Origin: Takakia lepidozioides
Lineage: Eukaryota > Streptophyta > Takakiopsida > Takakiales > Takakiaceae
Length of the DNA: 64,000 nt
Assembly (NCBI GenBank): GCA_030704615.1
Contig: CM060733.1
Coordinates: 3,100,001 to 3,164,000, forward strand
Direction: 5' to 3'
Shown here one piece after another: positions 11,414 through 23,730 of the stretch (position 1 is the stretch's first letter; every line of letters starts with the position of its first letter). Made by a program: the position numbers and the translations under genes. The notes below the pieces were generated by a model. That model made no database searches. It was given only the letters and a program-made list of their open reading frames with translations, and had not been told where the DNA came from.

Positions 11414-12822
11414 ACATACCCTTTCTTCTTCCTGCAGGATCGTTTGCCCAACCCTGTTATTTCTATTATTTGTGCCATACCTCCCTTCAACTCGACCTGA
11501 CAGAATGGTGTTGGTCTTTCAAAGATGATCTACTCCCTCTATTCTCATTACTCAGCCAAAAAGGGTTACAAAGCCATACTGGGGGCCAAGCCATTGACAT
11601 CCAAATGGGATGGCAAATGGAACCATCTCAATTTCAGTAAGGAAAATTGGAGAGCAATCTGGTCTAGGGTTTGGAGCAAATCAAAACCGGCAATATTGAG
11701 TGCCTTTCTCTGGCAGATAGCCAACAGGGTGCTTAAGGTAGGCCAGTACTTGAATTTTGATGAGGCTCTTCTCTGCGTATGTTGCAACACTCAAATCATA
11801 GAATCCTTGGAACATTGCTTGCTTCACTGTCTGGCCCCAACAGTCATTTGGCCGATGGTCCAATCCTTCTATAGGACTTGGGACCAAATGTCGCTGCCAA
11901 CCACAGCAATCCTTCTCAACTACGATCCAAGGGAAAAATCAACTGTCTCTGACTGCCCAGTCTTTGAAGCTTTTCGAACTTCAGTTCTTTGGAATCTATT
12001 GAAAGGAAGGTGTGCGTGGGCTCTTAACTGTGAGAATACATCTCCAATTGTCATCCTCACTATGGTTCTCTTTGATCCATCTGTTGCTGCTAAGAAAACT
12101 TGGGCATTGCTTTGTGCAACGGTTGCAAGGAAGCTAGAGCGTGAGCCCTCCCTCATCCATACCTTCCGAGCTACCTGGGGCAAGCATGGGATCATATGCA
12201 AAGTAGATGGCCTCACCTGTATTTGGGTAGACAATATACCCACATGGTAGGAAGAAGGGGGAACCTCTTCAGCCTCCCCGGAATTTGAAAGATCAGAAGT
12301 CAACTGGAAGCACGTTCGATCTGCATCAGCATCTCGTCTCTATTTCAATAGATAGAAACTCCAGTTTCTTCCTACTGTTCAGGATCTCCAACTAATTCTT
12401 CTACAAAAACCTCTGCCCTCTTCTCTCCCTCTCCTGTTTGCTTCCACCAGTCACTCAGTTACCCTACGAGGTTTCTCCTTTCCATTCTGTCCACTATCTT
12501 TTTCATTCCTAGGGCCTAGTTTTCATCCTCGTTTTTTCGCTCTAATGATGGGTTTCTCGGAGCCCAGTTCTTGTCACCAGGTTTTAATGCTATTCGGTGG
12601 GGTCTCATACCTTCGTCGGGTTATAGTGTCCATATAATGCCAAGAAGCCACTCTTGGGTTACTGATCCAGGGTTATCCAGTACGGCCTACCGTGAGGCCT
12701 TATGGCAACTCTTAAGGGTTTTAATTTTTTTCCCTTCAAATAATCAAAGCAATAAAGTTTCCTGGGGCACCGCTCCCCGTTCTGCAAAAAGAAAAAAAAG
12801 AAAAAGAAAAAAAGAAAAAAAA
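11414..12822 (+). mobile_element. 3' end of a LINE, truncated by the CACTA boundary
   Basis: The C-terminal coding region of a non-LTR retrotransposon is followed by about 570 bp of 3' untranslated sequence. It ends in an A-rich tail (GAAAAAAAAG repeats, 12785-12822). The left edge coincides exactly with the CACTA terminus, so either the CACTA element inserted into this LINE or recombination joined them. No reverse transcriptase domain lies upstream in the first 3.3 kb. Confidence 0.7.
11525..12250 (+). pseudogene. LINE ORF2 C-terminus with zinc-binding (zf-RVT) domain
   Basis: The frame reads the plant LINE C-terminal zinc-binding domain. WSKSKPAILSAFLWQIANRV corresponds to the conserved K...FLW...NRL block. 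It is followed by CVCCNTQIIESLEHCLLHC, the Cys/His cluster, and then an IW. This region follows the reverse transcriptase in ORF2 and binds nucleic acid. The reverse transcriptase itself is missing. The frame is open to TAG 12248 in this fragment. Confidence 0.75.
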
Positions 12823-13620
12823 TGATCAGGTGATTTAAATACAAGGTATATGGGTTTATGGTTTGTCCAATATGCTTCTGTGGATCTTGCTTGACAAACC
12901 ATTAACAATTCTTAATTCCTAAATTAAGAATTAATATATTCAAAATTAAAATTACCAAAATATCTCCAAAATGTCACCAAAATATCATAAATTGATCCAT
13001 CAAAATTGTCAGCAAAGTACTTTAGACAATATTGAAGCTAGAGTCCATCTCACAAAAAGAAATGGTTATGTACTTCAAATTTCTAAAGTCTCTCACTCTA
13101 TCTCAACACTGCCTTCTCCTGGTGTCTCCAAATCTATGATTTTGAATCCCACTACTTCTCCACTAATGCTGATATCGAATACTCCAAAGACCTTTGTATC
13201 TCTGAATTTCTTGGTGTAAAGGCCCTTTTATTACTATACTTTTCCAATGTAAGAACGGGAAATCCTAGAATAGCAGTAATCCAAGATGCCTTCAAAATGC
13301 AGGGATTGGTTGTATCATCCTCAACTGTTTGTAGTGGATGACACAATCTTCACTATTCCACGAACAGATTTGCAAGTATTGCAATAGTACCGCACATCCC
13401 ATTTCTCACATACTCGCTTTAATGGAGGAGTCGCTTGCTGAATTACTTGAAGATCTCCAGCAACCTGCCAAAGCATATAAGTTTTGCTATTATTTTTTAT
13501 ACAAAATGAATAAATAAATAATTGAAAACGTAGATATTACCTCTCTTGTTGTGAGCTTATTGTGTACTGCAGTCAAGCGTAGCACCACATCGTCGTCTGG
13601 TGCAGGAATTAAAATAATTG
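12823..13620. other. AT-rich, no recognisable gene
   Basis: AT-rich sequence after the LINE tail. No motif-bearing frame, RNA gene or clear repeat was seen. Confidence 0.5.
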
Positions 13621-13624
13621 AGCT

Positions 13625-14235
13625 CTATGTTGTTGTGAGAATCCTTGATCCTATGGTTGTGCACATAACATTTTTGACAAGAGCGGTTGCAGGTTTCCCA
13701 GTTCCAAAGACAGTCACCAATTGCTGATAGATGGAATAGAATTCAGGGTAGAATGAGAGAACTTGACTATCTTCAGATCTGTCCCCATCAGCAACCAGCA
13801 ATTCGTAACGACTTTTGTTCACAGGACCAATCACAGAGTGAACGACCACAGTAAACACTCCAGTTTTGAATGGAGACACATTCTGAAATAGTATCCTGAT
13901 GGATGAAGTGAAGGGTAATTGGAAATTTACGAATTTCCTCGATCTTCGCTGTGGAAGTTTCGATTTTGATGACATGCGGTGAATCTCCTGTTTCGAACTT
14001 TGATTTTTTTCCCAATATAAAATTATTATTTTTGATATAGTTTCCAGGACACAACATTTCTGAGCAAAGAAGCAAATTGCTCTTTGCACGTCAGTGTGCT
14101 CGTGTTGAAACCTGTGTTATTTGTTAGATCACAGTGCAAAAAATTCACAATGGCACTTCCGGAATGGTAAGTCCCGTAACGGGACATTATAAGCATTCCA
14201 TCTCCAACCATTCCAGTGATGTATCTAGATGTCAA
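13625..14235 (-). pseudogene. Unrecognised coding remnant
   Basis: Three overlapping minus-strand frames each carry protein-like sequence. The longest (14089-13625) ends with KSRYELLVADGDRSEDS and FYSIYQQLVTVFGTGKP. Frame changes between them suggest one decayed gene. No family was recognised. It sits directly downstream, on the same strand, of the helicase-like fragment at 14324-14620 and may be part of the same relic. Confidence 0.25.
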
Positions 14236-14323
14236 CGTTGTCTCCTGACAGTGGATGTCTGCTACGACTTAGGTGATTATGTCAAACAACTCACAAAGGC
14301 AACTACGTGCAACTGGAGTGCAA

Positions 14324-14620
14324 CTAGAGTGCAACGACGTGCAATTGTATTGTATTCATGATTTGATTTGATGATTTATTGATTTGAAGTTTGATTTGAT
14401 GTTGATTTTGAAATAAGGCCAAAGCTTTATACACCGAGTGATCTCCAACAAGAATGATCTGCTTCAGTTCCTTCATTTGGGTGATAATATCAGTCTCTGC
14501 TTCTACTTGTTGTGTATCTTCATCAATTATTACGCAATTAAAAGCTTCAACGATCGTTGGTCTTCTATGGAGACAGTGCAAAAAAACAATGCGAGCATTC
14601 TCCATGCATTCCATCTCCAA
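14324..14620 (-). pseudogene. Fragment of a UPF1-like SF1 RNA helicase
   Basis: The translation contains NCVIIDEDTQQVEAETDI followed by LKQIILVGDHSVYKAL. This matches the Walker B region (VLIDESTQA type) and motif III (QIILVGDH) of UPF1-family superfamily 1 helicases, which act in nonsense-mediated decay. The Walker B motif reads DEDT rather than the usual DEST. The surrounding frame is short and no Walker A motif is visible upstream, so this is a decayed fragment or captured piece, not a working gene. Confidence 0.6.
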
Positions 14621-14761
14621 CCAATGTCTCTGTCAATTCAGAAAACAACTCAGTGCCAAAACTTCCTAGTTTTCCAAATCCATTTTCGTCTTTGTTGTAT
14701 CACGAGGAAAGCTTGCAGCGTCTTTACATTCCAGAATTTGTTGAGGAAATAAATTTATTCC

Positions 14762-15385
14762 ATTCTTAAACCATATGCTTAATGACAACATGTGCAATAT
14801 GCATGCAAAATTAGGCAATGAACTGACATCATCTGCACCCAAAACCATATTTTCTTCCCCCATTTGCACTCCAAGGTTGAGTTCTCTTCAAGTTCATGCA
14901 TTGTCGATGAGCATATTTCTTAATGTTGCTTATCTTTTGAGACTTTGCATATGTGATTTGGACATACTTAAGCGCGTGTGGACCAAATATGACTTGAACC
15001 AAGTTCATTCAATGCGTCATTCAAGTATTGAACATACGTGTTTTAGAGACGAAAAACTGCATTTCGTTTGCACATGATTTTATTTTTATTCCGTTCTTAA
15101 ACCATATGCTTAATGACAATATATGCAATGTGCGTGAAAAATTTGAGAGTGAATAAAAACCATTTGGCCCCAAAACCGTATTTTCTTCCCTCATTTGCAC
15201 TCCAAAGTTGAATTGTCTTCAACTTCATGCACTATTCATAGAGAGTTCTGCAATAGTGAACGAAAATAACATTTTTTTATTTTTTATTTGTTTTTGGTCC
15301 AATATTTTGCACGGATGTAGTGGTGCAAGGGTCGAATTCACATAACAAAACACAACCAAAAAACAATTATTACGTAGCAACAATC
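14762..15385 (+). repeat. Dispersed repeat module, copies 2 and 3
   Basis: 14762-14930 and 15100-15270 both match 5456-5640: they begin CCATATGCTTAATGA and contain CATTTGCACTCCAA and CTTCATGCA. 14945-15090 matches 5323-5455, and the match continues to about 15385. The interior of the CACTA element is therefore also present here, with its middle part duplicated. Confidence 0.75.
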
Positions 15386-15404
15386 CCCAATCCTAGACTC
15401 CCAA

Positions 15405-15650
15405 GCAAGAGGGCACTTGCGACGCCCCAGCAAGCCTGCGACTGCGGGGAATTGCAACCTCGCCATTGTGGCATTTCGGCAACGTCTGGACGTCGCAAAC
15501 CCCAGCGCGAGCTGACTCGGCCCTCCCCACGCGCCTAAGTGTGAGGGGGTGTTGTTGCGATTCCCGGTAGTCGCAGCCTTGCGGGAGCGTCGCAGAGGGT
15601 ACGTGCGATGTCTGGGCGTTGCAACCCCCAGCTCGCTGGCGGTTCACGGT
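15405..15650. repeat. GC-rich block like CACTA subterminal DNA
   Basis: Words such as TTGCGACGCC, GGACGTCGCAAACCCC, GTAGTCGCAG and GAGCGTCGCAG recur in about 240 bp. They resemble the subterminal repeats of the element at 3.4-11.4 kb and follow the shared repeat module directly. This is probably the end of a related, mostly deleted CACTA copy. No CACTA terminus was found. Confidence 0.45.
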
Positions 15651-15794
15651 TTAAAAGCGTAGATGATAGATGATAACAGTTACATAACTTAATAGAAGAA
15701 CTAAGAAGCTGTCAACTTTCTCTCATATCCAACAATTTATCAGATACCTCTATCTTCACCTGTTAGATATAACGGTTTTAGACCATGATATTAA

Positions 15795-16045
15795 CTTAGC
15801 AGTGCTAAAGATGGATGGTGGTTGACTTAGTACTTCATCCCAGGTGGGTGATGCATAGATTGACCATGGATTGAGATAACCAATGATATATTGGGCAAGG
15901 CTAATGATGGCTTGTGGATTGATAAATCTAGCAGTGCTATTTAGATGGATGGTGGTTGATTTAGTACTTCATGGGTGGTGCTTAGATTGACCATGGATTG
16001 AGATAAGCAAGGCAATACTAATGATGGCTTGTGGATTGATAAATC
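15795..16045. repeat. Imperfect tandem duplication, ~125-bp unit
   Basis: Two adjacent copies share AGCAGTGCTA, GATGGATGGTGGTTGA, TTAGTACTTCAT, TAGATTGACCATGGATTGAG and TAATGATGGCTTGTGGATTG, in that order. Confidence 0.85.
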
Positions 16046-16199
16046 CAGTTATCTTAATAAGTAAAGCACTGTTTAAGGTAACCAAGATGATATATTCAAC
16101 AGGTATATAATATGGATATTGACAGAATCAGAGGTATTAACCCTCATTTGAACCCTTTTTCTAGATTGATATTTGTGGGTGGATATTTATGGGCCACAA

Positions 16200-17340
16200 T
16201 ATATAGGCGGAGATTTGAACCTATCTAATCTTAGGGTCCAAGCTACTTTTAGCCAAGCGAATGCAAAACCTTTGCATTTGGGATTGAACCCACAACCTCT
16301 AATCTTAAGGTCCAAGCTACTTTTAGGGCTAAGATACTTGTAGACCCAAGCAAATGCAAAGACCTTGCCTTTGGGGATTGAACCCACAATTTAATCTTAA
16401 GGTCCAAGCTATTTTTAGTCTTAAGGTACTTGTAGATCCAGACGATGCCTTTGGGGATTGAACCCACAACCTCCTTCAAATCCAAAAGGCCTTAAGGTCC
16501 AAGATACTTTTAGCCTTATATTACCTTGCCTTAAGGGATTGAACCCACAACCTCCTGAACTCTAAAATGAACTACCTATTTTTATTCCAAAAGGCCTTAA
16601 GGTCCAAGCTACTTTTAGCCTTATAGTACCTTGCCTTAAGGGATTGAACCCACAACTCTAATAGCCTTAAGTACTTGTACCTTGCGGGATTGAACCCACA
16701 ACCTCCTGAGCTCTAAAATGAACTACCTATCTTTAATCCAAAAGGCCTTAAGGTCCAAGCTACTTTTAGCCTTATAGTACCTTGCCTTAAGGGATTGAAC
16801 CCACAACCTCCTGAACTCTAAAATGAACTACCTATTCTTAATCCAAAGGCCTTAAGGTCCAAGATACTTTTAGCCCTATAGTACCTTGCCCTGACCTTGC
16901 CTTAAGGGATTGAACCCACAACCTCCTGACCTCTAAAATGAACTACCTATTTTTAATCCAAAAGGCCTTAAGGTCCAAGATACTTTTAGCCTTATAGTAC
17001 CTTGCCTTAAGGCATTGAACCCACAACCTCCTGACCTTTAAAATGAACTACCTATTTTTAATCCAAAAAGCCTTAAGGTCCAAGATACTTTTAGCCTTAT
17101 AGTACCTTGCCTTAAGGGATTGAATCCACAACCTCCTGAACTCTAAAATGAACTACCTATTTTTAATCCAAAAGTTCTTAAGGTCCAAGATACTTTTAGC
17201 CTTATAGTACCTTGCCTTAAGGGATTGAACCCACAACCTCCTGAACTCTAAAATGAACTACCTATTTTTAATCCAAAAGGCCTTAAGGTCCAAGCTATTT
17301 TTAGCCTTATAGCCTTAAGGACCCAAGCGAATGCGAAGAC
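16200..17340. repeat. Minisatellite, ~105-bp unit, about 8-10 copies
   Basis: The unit holds GGATTGAACCCACAACCTCC, TAAAATGAACTACCTAT, AATCCAAAAGGCCTTAAGG, TCCAAGATACTTTTAGCC and TATAGTACCTTGCCTTAAG. Copies are more regular in the right half (from about 16490) and shorter or diverged at the left. On the minus strand every unit carries GGTTGTGGGTTCAATCC, which resembles a tRNA B box and nearly matches the B-box region of the SINE at 31.3 kb. Confidence 0.9.
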
Positions 17341-17761
17341 CCTGCCTAAAGGCATGGCCAATAAATGTATATGCAGAAAAACCTAATCTCAATGGCCACA
17401 TGGCTTGATCCCATTTGCCCATCAGATTACATGACCTCGAAGCCACACATCAGCTTCAGCATGTCTTATCACGTTACTGTTTATAACAAGGGATAAAGCT
17501 TAAAATGCAAAAGATAGCCGATGCACCAAATTTTTAACTGTTTCCTGCTTTTCATCCAAAGCTCACAAAAGAGAATATGTGCATTAGTGGAATCGGTGGC
17601 CCCACATGCTTGGTAAGGGTGGAATTGTTGTTTCCGCACGAAGAGATTGCAGATAAATGTTGCATCGGCAGGCCTGCTTTATGTGAGTTCTTCGTGTAAC
17701 AAAACATATGTACCAATTAAGCATTTGGACTCTTTGAAGGCTTATGATTATCTGCATTACT
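17341..17761. other. Upstream region of the P450 gene
   Basis: Between the minisatellite and the P450 start no gene or convincing TATA box was recognised. It presumably holds the promoter and 5' leader of the downstream gene. Confidence 0.4.
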
Positions 17762-20700
17762 ATGGAAGGGTTCGGATCCCTCCCCATTCTGTTTGTTGTG
17801 GGAGTGTGCATTGTAGCAATCTTGGTGCAATTTCAGCGTTCCGGATCCTTAAGGAAGTCACCGTCTGGAGCTCGACTTCCCAAAGGGACCTATGGGTGGC
17901 CATTGATTGGGGAATCCCTCTCTCTCTCTGAGGATGGTGTAGGCGTCTTCGTGGGGTCAAGGATTAAGAAGTACGTAAATTGCCACTTTCACTTGTGATT
18001 TTTCGTTGTATATATAGCTCTCGAGTTTTCTAACCAGTGGCTACATCTATTCTGCATGTACCTACGTTCACAATGTCCATCAATGCCAATGTGCATTTGT
18101 CATGCAAATGCAAGCTGATCCCGCCTATTTCCTCATCTTCTTTCTTTAGCTTCCTCCTTCGCATATTTCCTTAGTTCTTGAACTGTAACATTTTGACTCA
18201 ACAAAAGTGGTGTACACGGCGATGAGGTGCATGGAATTTTAATGAGCAACATTATTCTTTATGTTTCTACAGTTCTCACTTCGCTACTATGACGTTTTCC
18301 AGTCATGTCTACTTTCTAATTTCTTTTTTGAAACTGAGCTAGAAGTTATACATGACTCACTTCTAGAACTTCATATTTGTAGGGTTGGAGGCCACACAAT
18401 ATACCTTCCAATATACCTTCACTCCGAATAAGGACAATTGTACTAAATAACCAAATTGCCTTCTTGGAGAGAGAAGACTCCGGCCTGCATAACCAAAGAG
18501 CCATTGAACGCCTTGCGGATATTGTCCCCCCTTTGGGATTAGGCTCTATGTGCCTGGAATAATTACTCCAAACTTTGCATAAATGTATACATACATAAAT
18601 GTACATGTCTGTCTACAGAGATAAATGTGTGAGATGTGTAGGCCGCGTCCTTCTGCACGATCATGTGAATGATGTGTATCTGGCTCATTGTAGATATGGC
18701 AATGTGTTCAAAACACACATGTTGGGGTCGCCTACTATTGTTGTTACATCTCCAGAGACCATCAAGATGATTCTAACAGACTACACGAACTTCACTGAGG
18801 GTAGCATCCGCAGCATCAAGGCTATGACCGGGGCTGGATTTGTGTCAATGTTCGGGGGTACGAAGCACAACCTTCTGAAGAAGGTTTTGCAAAAGCCTCT
18901 CATTCCAGAATCCTTGCGATTTCATATCATTGCAATCGAGAAATTGGCCGTGGACACCATGAATTCATGGGATGCAACAACAATAAAGGCCTCCAAAGGA
19001 ATGAAACATGTAAGAATTAGGTTTTGTTGGATTCGCTTGTTTGTTCGTCATGCTTTCTTACACTATAAACTGTGGTTCTAATCCACCCATGCCTCCATGC
19101 CTCCACAAGCTTGATATCAATGCAGCACGTTTTACATTTTATCCTCGACACCTTTAATTAGTATGTGCTGTCAAACACGTCAAGTCTTCTATGTACGTTG
19201 CGAGGTTTTAAGCTGAAAATACAGCAGGCCTAGAGATTTGAGTCATAGATCATACCTTCTAATTGCACATGTGGGAATTTTCATGTGCAGTATGTGTATC
19301 TGTAGCTTTGAGACTCATATTTGGCCTCGAAATGACTGACGAGTGTTCGGAAGAGCTCTTGGAGATCTACGCGAAAGTTGGAAAGGGCATTGTATCGCTA
19401 CCTATCAATTTTCCGGGCTTTGCCTTCCATAAAGCACACCAGGTCGTTTGGAACTCCAAAATCGCATGAGAGTTCCATTTCTCATGTATAAAGTTGTTCA
19501 AATACTTATGTCTATATGGTTATTCGTATGTATGTACAACTTGTCTTTCAACTCTAGCAAGAAACTTGAATTTGTCTGCTGCACGAAAATCACCTACAGA
19601 TAAACAACAAATTAATCAATCAATTATATGGTAGCGGAGTTAGATCGTTCCAACAAAATAAATTTGTGAATTATATAGGTGGGTAACAAAAGTTTTTCCG
19701 ATGATGGGTAGCTTCAAGTGTGGCAAATGAGATAGTTAATTAAGAAACCTCTGTCAGGACTACTACTTAACCCAACTTGACAGCTTATCTAAGTTCCATA
19801 CATAATACAAGATTAACATACAGTGTCTAGACAAGAGATTAGATCACGAATCTTTGAGATTGATCCAGAATATGGCTTACTTTGATGCGGTGCTAGATAC
19901 AACATTTATATTGCTGTCAGAGCCGATCGACATTCTACAGCTGTGTACATAGACTAACTATTTGTTACAATGTCATTCTTTTTTTCTCCCAGGCTAGGAC
20001 CAAAGGATGTGCAACATTGCAGAAGTTATTGAATGAGAGACGTAAAGATGACCCCAACAAACGTCGCGACATATTGAGTTCTCTACTGGAGTATCAAAAA
20101 GATTTTGCTGGAAAAGAGGAACAAATGGATGATGACCAACTAATGGACATGCTCATTGGCACTTTATTTGCAGCCCATGATACCACATCTAGCATGATGG
20201 TCTGGCTCGTTAAGCTTCTCGAAGATCACCCTGAAGTCCTTGCAACTGTTGTGGTCAGTATCAAATCTTTCATTTCGTTGTTCTCTGAAGTATTTTGTCA
20301 ACATGCACAGTTCTGCTAGTTATATAAACACAAATCAATTTTAGGCTGCGGACACATTATTATGTTTAATCCCAATTTAACTTTGTCATTGGTAACTAAA
20401 CATACATGTATAAAGAGTTTACTACATTAAATTCCCAAAAGACACCTCTCTTCATTGCATGTCGTTGGTCACTCCATTTAATGTCGAGAGGTCAAATGTG
20501 GTCGAGATGTGCACTAGACAGAGAGGCTTTCATTATGCTAAAATGATCAATTCGAAACATTGACCTGGGCTTGCAGTTATTTCCTTACAGACTGAGCAGC
20601 AGGCAATTCGGGATAGCAAAACATCACCCGATGAGCCCCTCACGTTGGAAGACCTCAAGAAGATGACCTACACAACACAGGTAATGGGCACGTAATGGGC

Positions 20701-21858
20701 ATTGGGAAGTGGGTATTTGTAAATCACACCCAAGTGGGGATACACATACATTTCATCACGCGCTACATCTACAAAACCATGATCCATGCTTTCTTAAATT
20801 AATCTTCACATCGACACCCAAATTTTGCCCATGCTTAAAGTCACAAGTGCTCATGAACACAATTGGACTCTTTAACATAGTTGGCTCTTTTGAATCTCAA
20901 ATGACAGTCCAACTGGTTATTATGATGAGGGCATTGGATTAGGGTTGTGGAGGGTGTGAAATTATTCATTAACAACGTGGAGTGGACTCCGGCAGGTGAT
21001 ACAAGAGACTTTGAGGAATCCAACAGTGGTGAGCTCAATCTTCCGGAGGGCAGTCAATGATGTTGAGTGCAATGGTACTACCACAACTTCTTTTTTCCAT
21101 CATCATATTAAATGCACATGTAAAACACAAGTTCTGTAAGAATCTTGATCTTGAATCGTGTATACATGATTGTTGTCTTATTATATGGATATGCTTATTT
21201 GTTGGTCGTGCAGGGTTTCTAATCCCAAAAGGTTGGAGTGTCCTCGTTAGTTTTCATAGTGTCCACTTCGATCCAAACATCTATCCAGATCCCTACACTT
21301 TCAATCCGTCACGCTTTGAGGTATGACACGGAACACAATCATCGAGTTCACTTCTCAAATAGTCTATTGAATGTTCCAGAAATTCCATGGTCATGCAAAG
21401 AACGTGAAAGTGTCAAGTTTATCAAGAGTTACTTTATGGCAAAGAATTGTGAATACTTCTGTTTGAGGTGGGATAGTCGTGTGCAGAGAACTCAAAAGCC
21501 CAACACATTCATTCCGTTCGGTTGTGGCATCCACATGTGTGTCGGCAATGACCTCAACAAGATAGAAGCTCTTATATTTCTGTACCATTTTGTACTAAAT
21601 TTCCGGTACGTCGTCCTCTTATCCCGTGAGTGTGTCGAATAGTATGCGAGCTAAGAATGCTCAATTTCTCTACAACTATTTATGAAGCAAGCTAGGCTAT
21701 GATGGATTCAGGATTATATTGCAATGTTTCTCAAGCTAAATATTTCAATGTTCTCTTGCAGATGGAAGCATGTTGGCCCCCCCGACACACGAATTGATTG
21801 GTTTGCATTTCCACTTCCCAAGGATGGGCACCCTATCAGAGTAGAGCGCAAGTTGTGA
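17762..21858 (+). CDS. CYP85-clan cytochrome P450 (CYP707-like), nine exons
   Basis: A haem monooxygenase of the endoplasmic reticulum. Exons read: 17762-17970 (membrane anchor LPILFVVGVCIVAILV, proline hinge LPKGTYGWPLIG), 18694-19009, about 19291-19442, 19993-20253 (I-helix AAHDTTSS), 20591-20680, 20996-21074 (K-helix ETLR), 21214-21320, 21487-21605 (haem loop FGCGIHMCVGND, Cys ligand), 21762-21858. Phases agree at every junction except exon 2/3, where one base is missing. The haem loop has His where many P450s have Arg, as in CYP85-clan enzymes. By memory of the family the best resemblance is to CYP707A (abscisic acid 8'-hydroxylase), but another CYP85-clan oxidase is possible. An in-frame ATG also exists at 17744; 17762 was chosen because the anchor follows directly. 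If the exon 2 donor is as read, this copy makes a truncated product. Confidence 0.88.
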
Positions 21859-23398
21859 TATGCGCACATCATTGTGCAATCCTTGGTCAACAAGACCATC
21901 TATTTCTGTCCGTAGTGAAAATCCCCCAGAGAGACCCTATTAGAAAAGAGAGAAGACTCCGCTTGACCGCTGAGTAACTAAGAGCCACCTCGTCAAAGCC
22001 TACTAGCCGTTTATGGGTCTATAGGAAAGGGGTGGAGGTGATTATACAGCTGCAAGTGTTCATGAACAGATGTGACTCTTCACCTACATGAAACCTAGAC
22101 TTATGGATGAGATTATATCATTCCAAAGTGCAGATTGTAAGAGAAAGGCATCGTGACAAGCAAAGTGTCCCTTGGAGTAGCATCCACGGAAGGCACCTCC
22201 CGATCTGATTTGAGGACTTCGCCGGCCCGAGCTCTTGGAGAATCTATCACTGGTGTCCCCCTCCCTGATTTCTTACATTGATCCCATCTGAAGGTTGTGT
22301 CAAAGACAGCTTCCCTGTGAAGGTCTGATACATTTGCTCACATCACTAGTGCCCCCAAGGGCTTTAGGGGCAAGAATTCTGTCGGACCATACTCTTGTCT
22401 TCGGCACTTTGACATGCCCCTATTCTTGATCCATTTCCGTGTCAATAAATCTTGGGTTTTCCATCTCAGGGGAATGTAAATCTTTAAGATTGTTCTTGCG
22501 GGACTCAGGAGTGGTATAGATTGAGTCTTGTATAAAGTCAGACCGGCCAAGCAGATATACCAAGCCAGCGCCATGGGATGCCAAACGGGATGATTGTATT
22601 TGCACAATTATAAAGAATGAGGTACTGGCCGATAGGGGCGCTAGGATTGTGGGCCATAGACTCAGCGTAAAATGGCAGCCAGACTGATGAGTGCGGCATG
22701 AATAGATAAGCCACTCTCCAGGGGGTGTGGTGTGTCGACGTCTTCACACTCACGTTTGGCAGGGCACTGTTGAAGGGTTTCGCTACAACTCGACTATTTA
22801 TCATTGTACAGTACCAAGTGACAATGGTGGCCACCTCTTAGCAAGAAATGAGCTAAAGGTTCTAGTCGATCGTATGTGGAAGGTGCTGTCGGATGGAGAA
22901 GTCCTGCTGCCAAATTAGATGATGCCAGCTTTCATTGCCCGCATCAAAAGTTAGAGGGTGATGGCGGCCCTGGCATAATCCGCCTCCTCTGCACATTCGG
23001 GCTAGCTGGTACTGTATCACGTTCAAATTTACTCATGCGTGTCACATGCTGCCAACCAAGAATCCCCTCTGGATGTATATTCAACACTTTAGAACTCAAT
23101 GCTCCAGTTTGTACATACCGTCAATTGACAGTTTCAGCTCGATCTTGCACACACCGAAATATTTCTCGTGGATTTCCATAGATAGCATAAACAGTCTATG
23201 GAACGGACGCGCATGCAGTGATGTTGTTCCATACCAATGTAAAGGAGAGGGTGCTGGACAATGTAATTCGATCTCCTTCAGACCAACTGGAGCCGAAAAC
23301 CAGTTCATACAATACCTGGCTTCTTGGAGCATGGACTACGTTCCTATTGGAGACCCATCTTATTAGTGAACTCAGTCCGGAAAAGTGTTGTTTTTCCC
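21859..23398. other. Intergenic, no recognisable gene
   Basis: Short frames occur on both strands but none has a family motif. The P450 3' untranslated region must lie at the left edge. Confidence 0.5.
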
Positions 23399-23575
23399 TT
23401 ATAATTTGTAACTTCGGCTGTTTGTAACTTTCCCTTGTCTTTGCTGAGGCTCCATGAAGAGGTTTCCTTGTAAAGTTTGATCTGGATCTTGCCCATTCCC
23501 TCTTGCTAAAAAGAAAACACATGAAATTATATAACGTCCACAGGGGTCTGAGGACATGGGAAATGAAATGAAATG

Positions 23576-23690
23576 GTGCTTTATAACGTCCGCGGAAAAG
23601 CTCATAGAGCTTATGGGACAAAATGAAATGAAATGAAATGAAATGGTGCTTAAAAACGTCCGCGGAAAGCTCATAGAGCTTATGGGACAA
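23576..23690. repeat. Short tandem duplication with AAATG repeats
   Basis: AACGTCCGCGGAAA, AGCTCATAGAGCTTATGG and GACAAAATG occur twice about 70 bp apart, linked by GAAAT repeats. A third, weaker half-copy lies at 23530-23575. Confidence 0.85.
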
Positions 23691-23730
23691 AATGGAAGGA
23701 AGAACATGAGAGAAAATAGGAAAACCAGAG

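Noticed and set aside
18340-18600. Extra P450 exon or repeat shared with 21.9 kb
   Set aside because: Only short words such as AGAGAGAAGACTCCG are shared. It lies in the first P450 intron and has no coding continuity.
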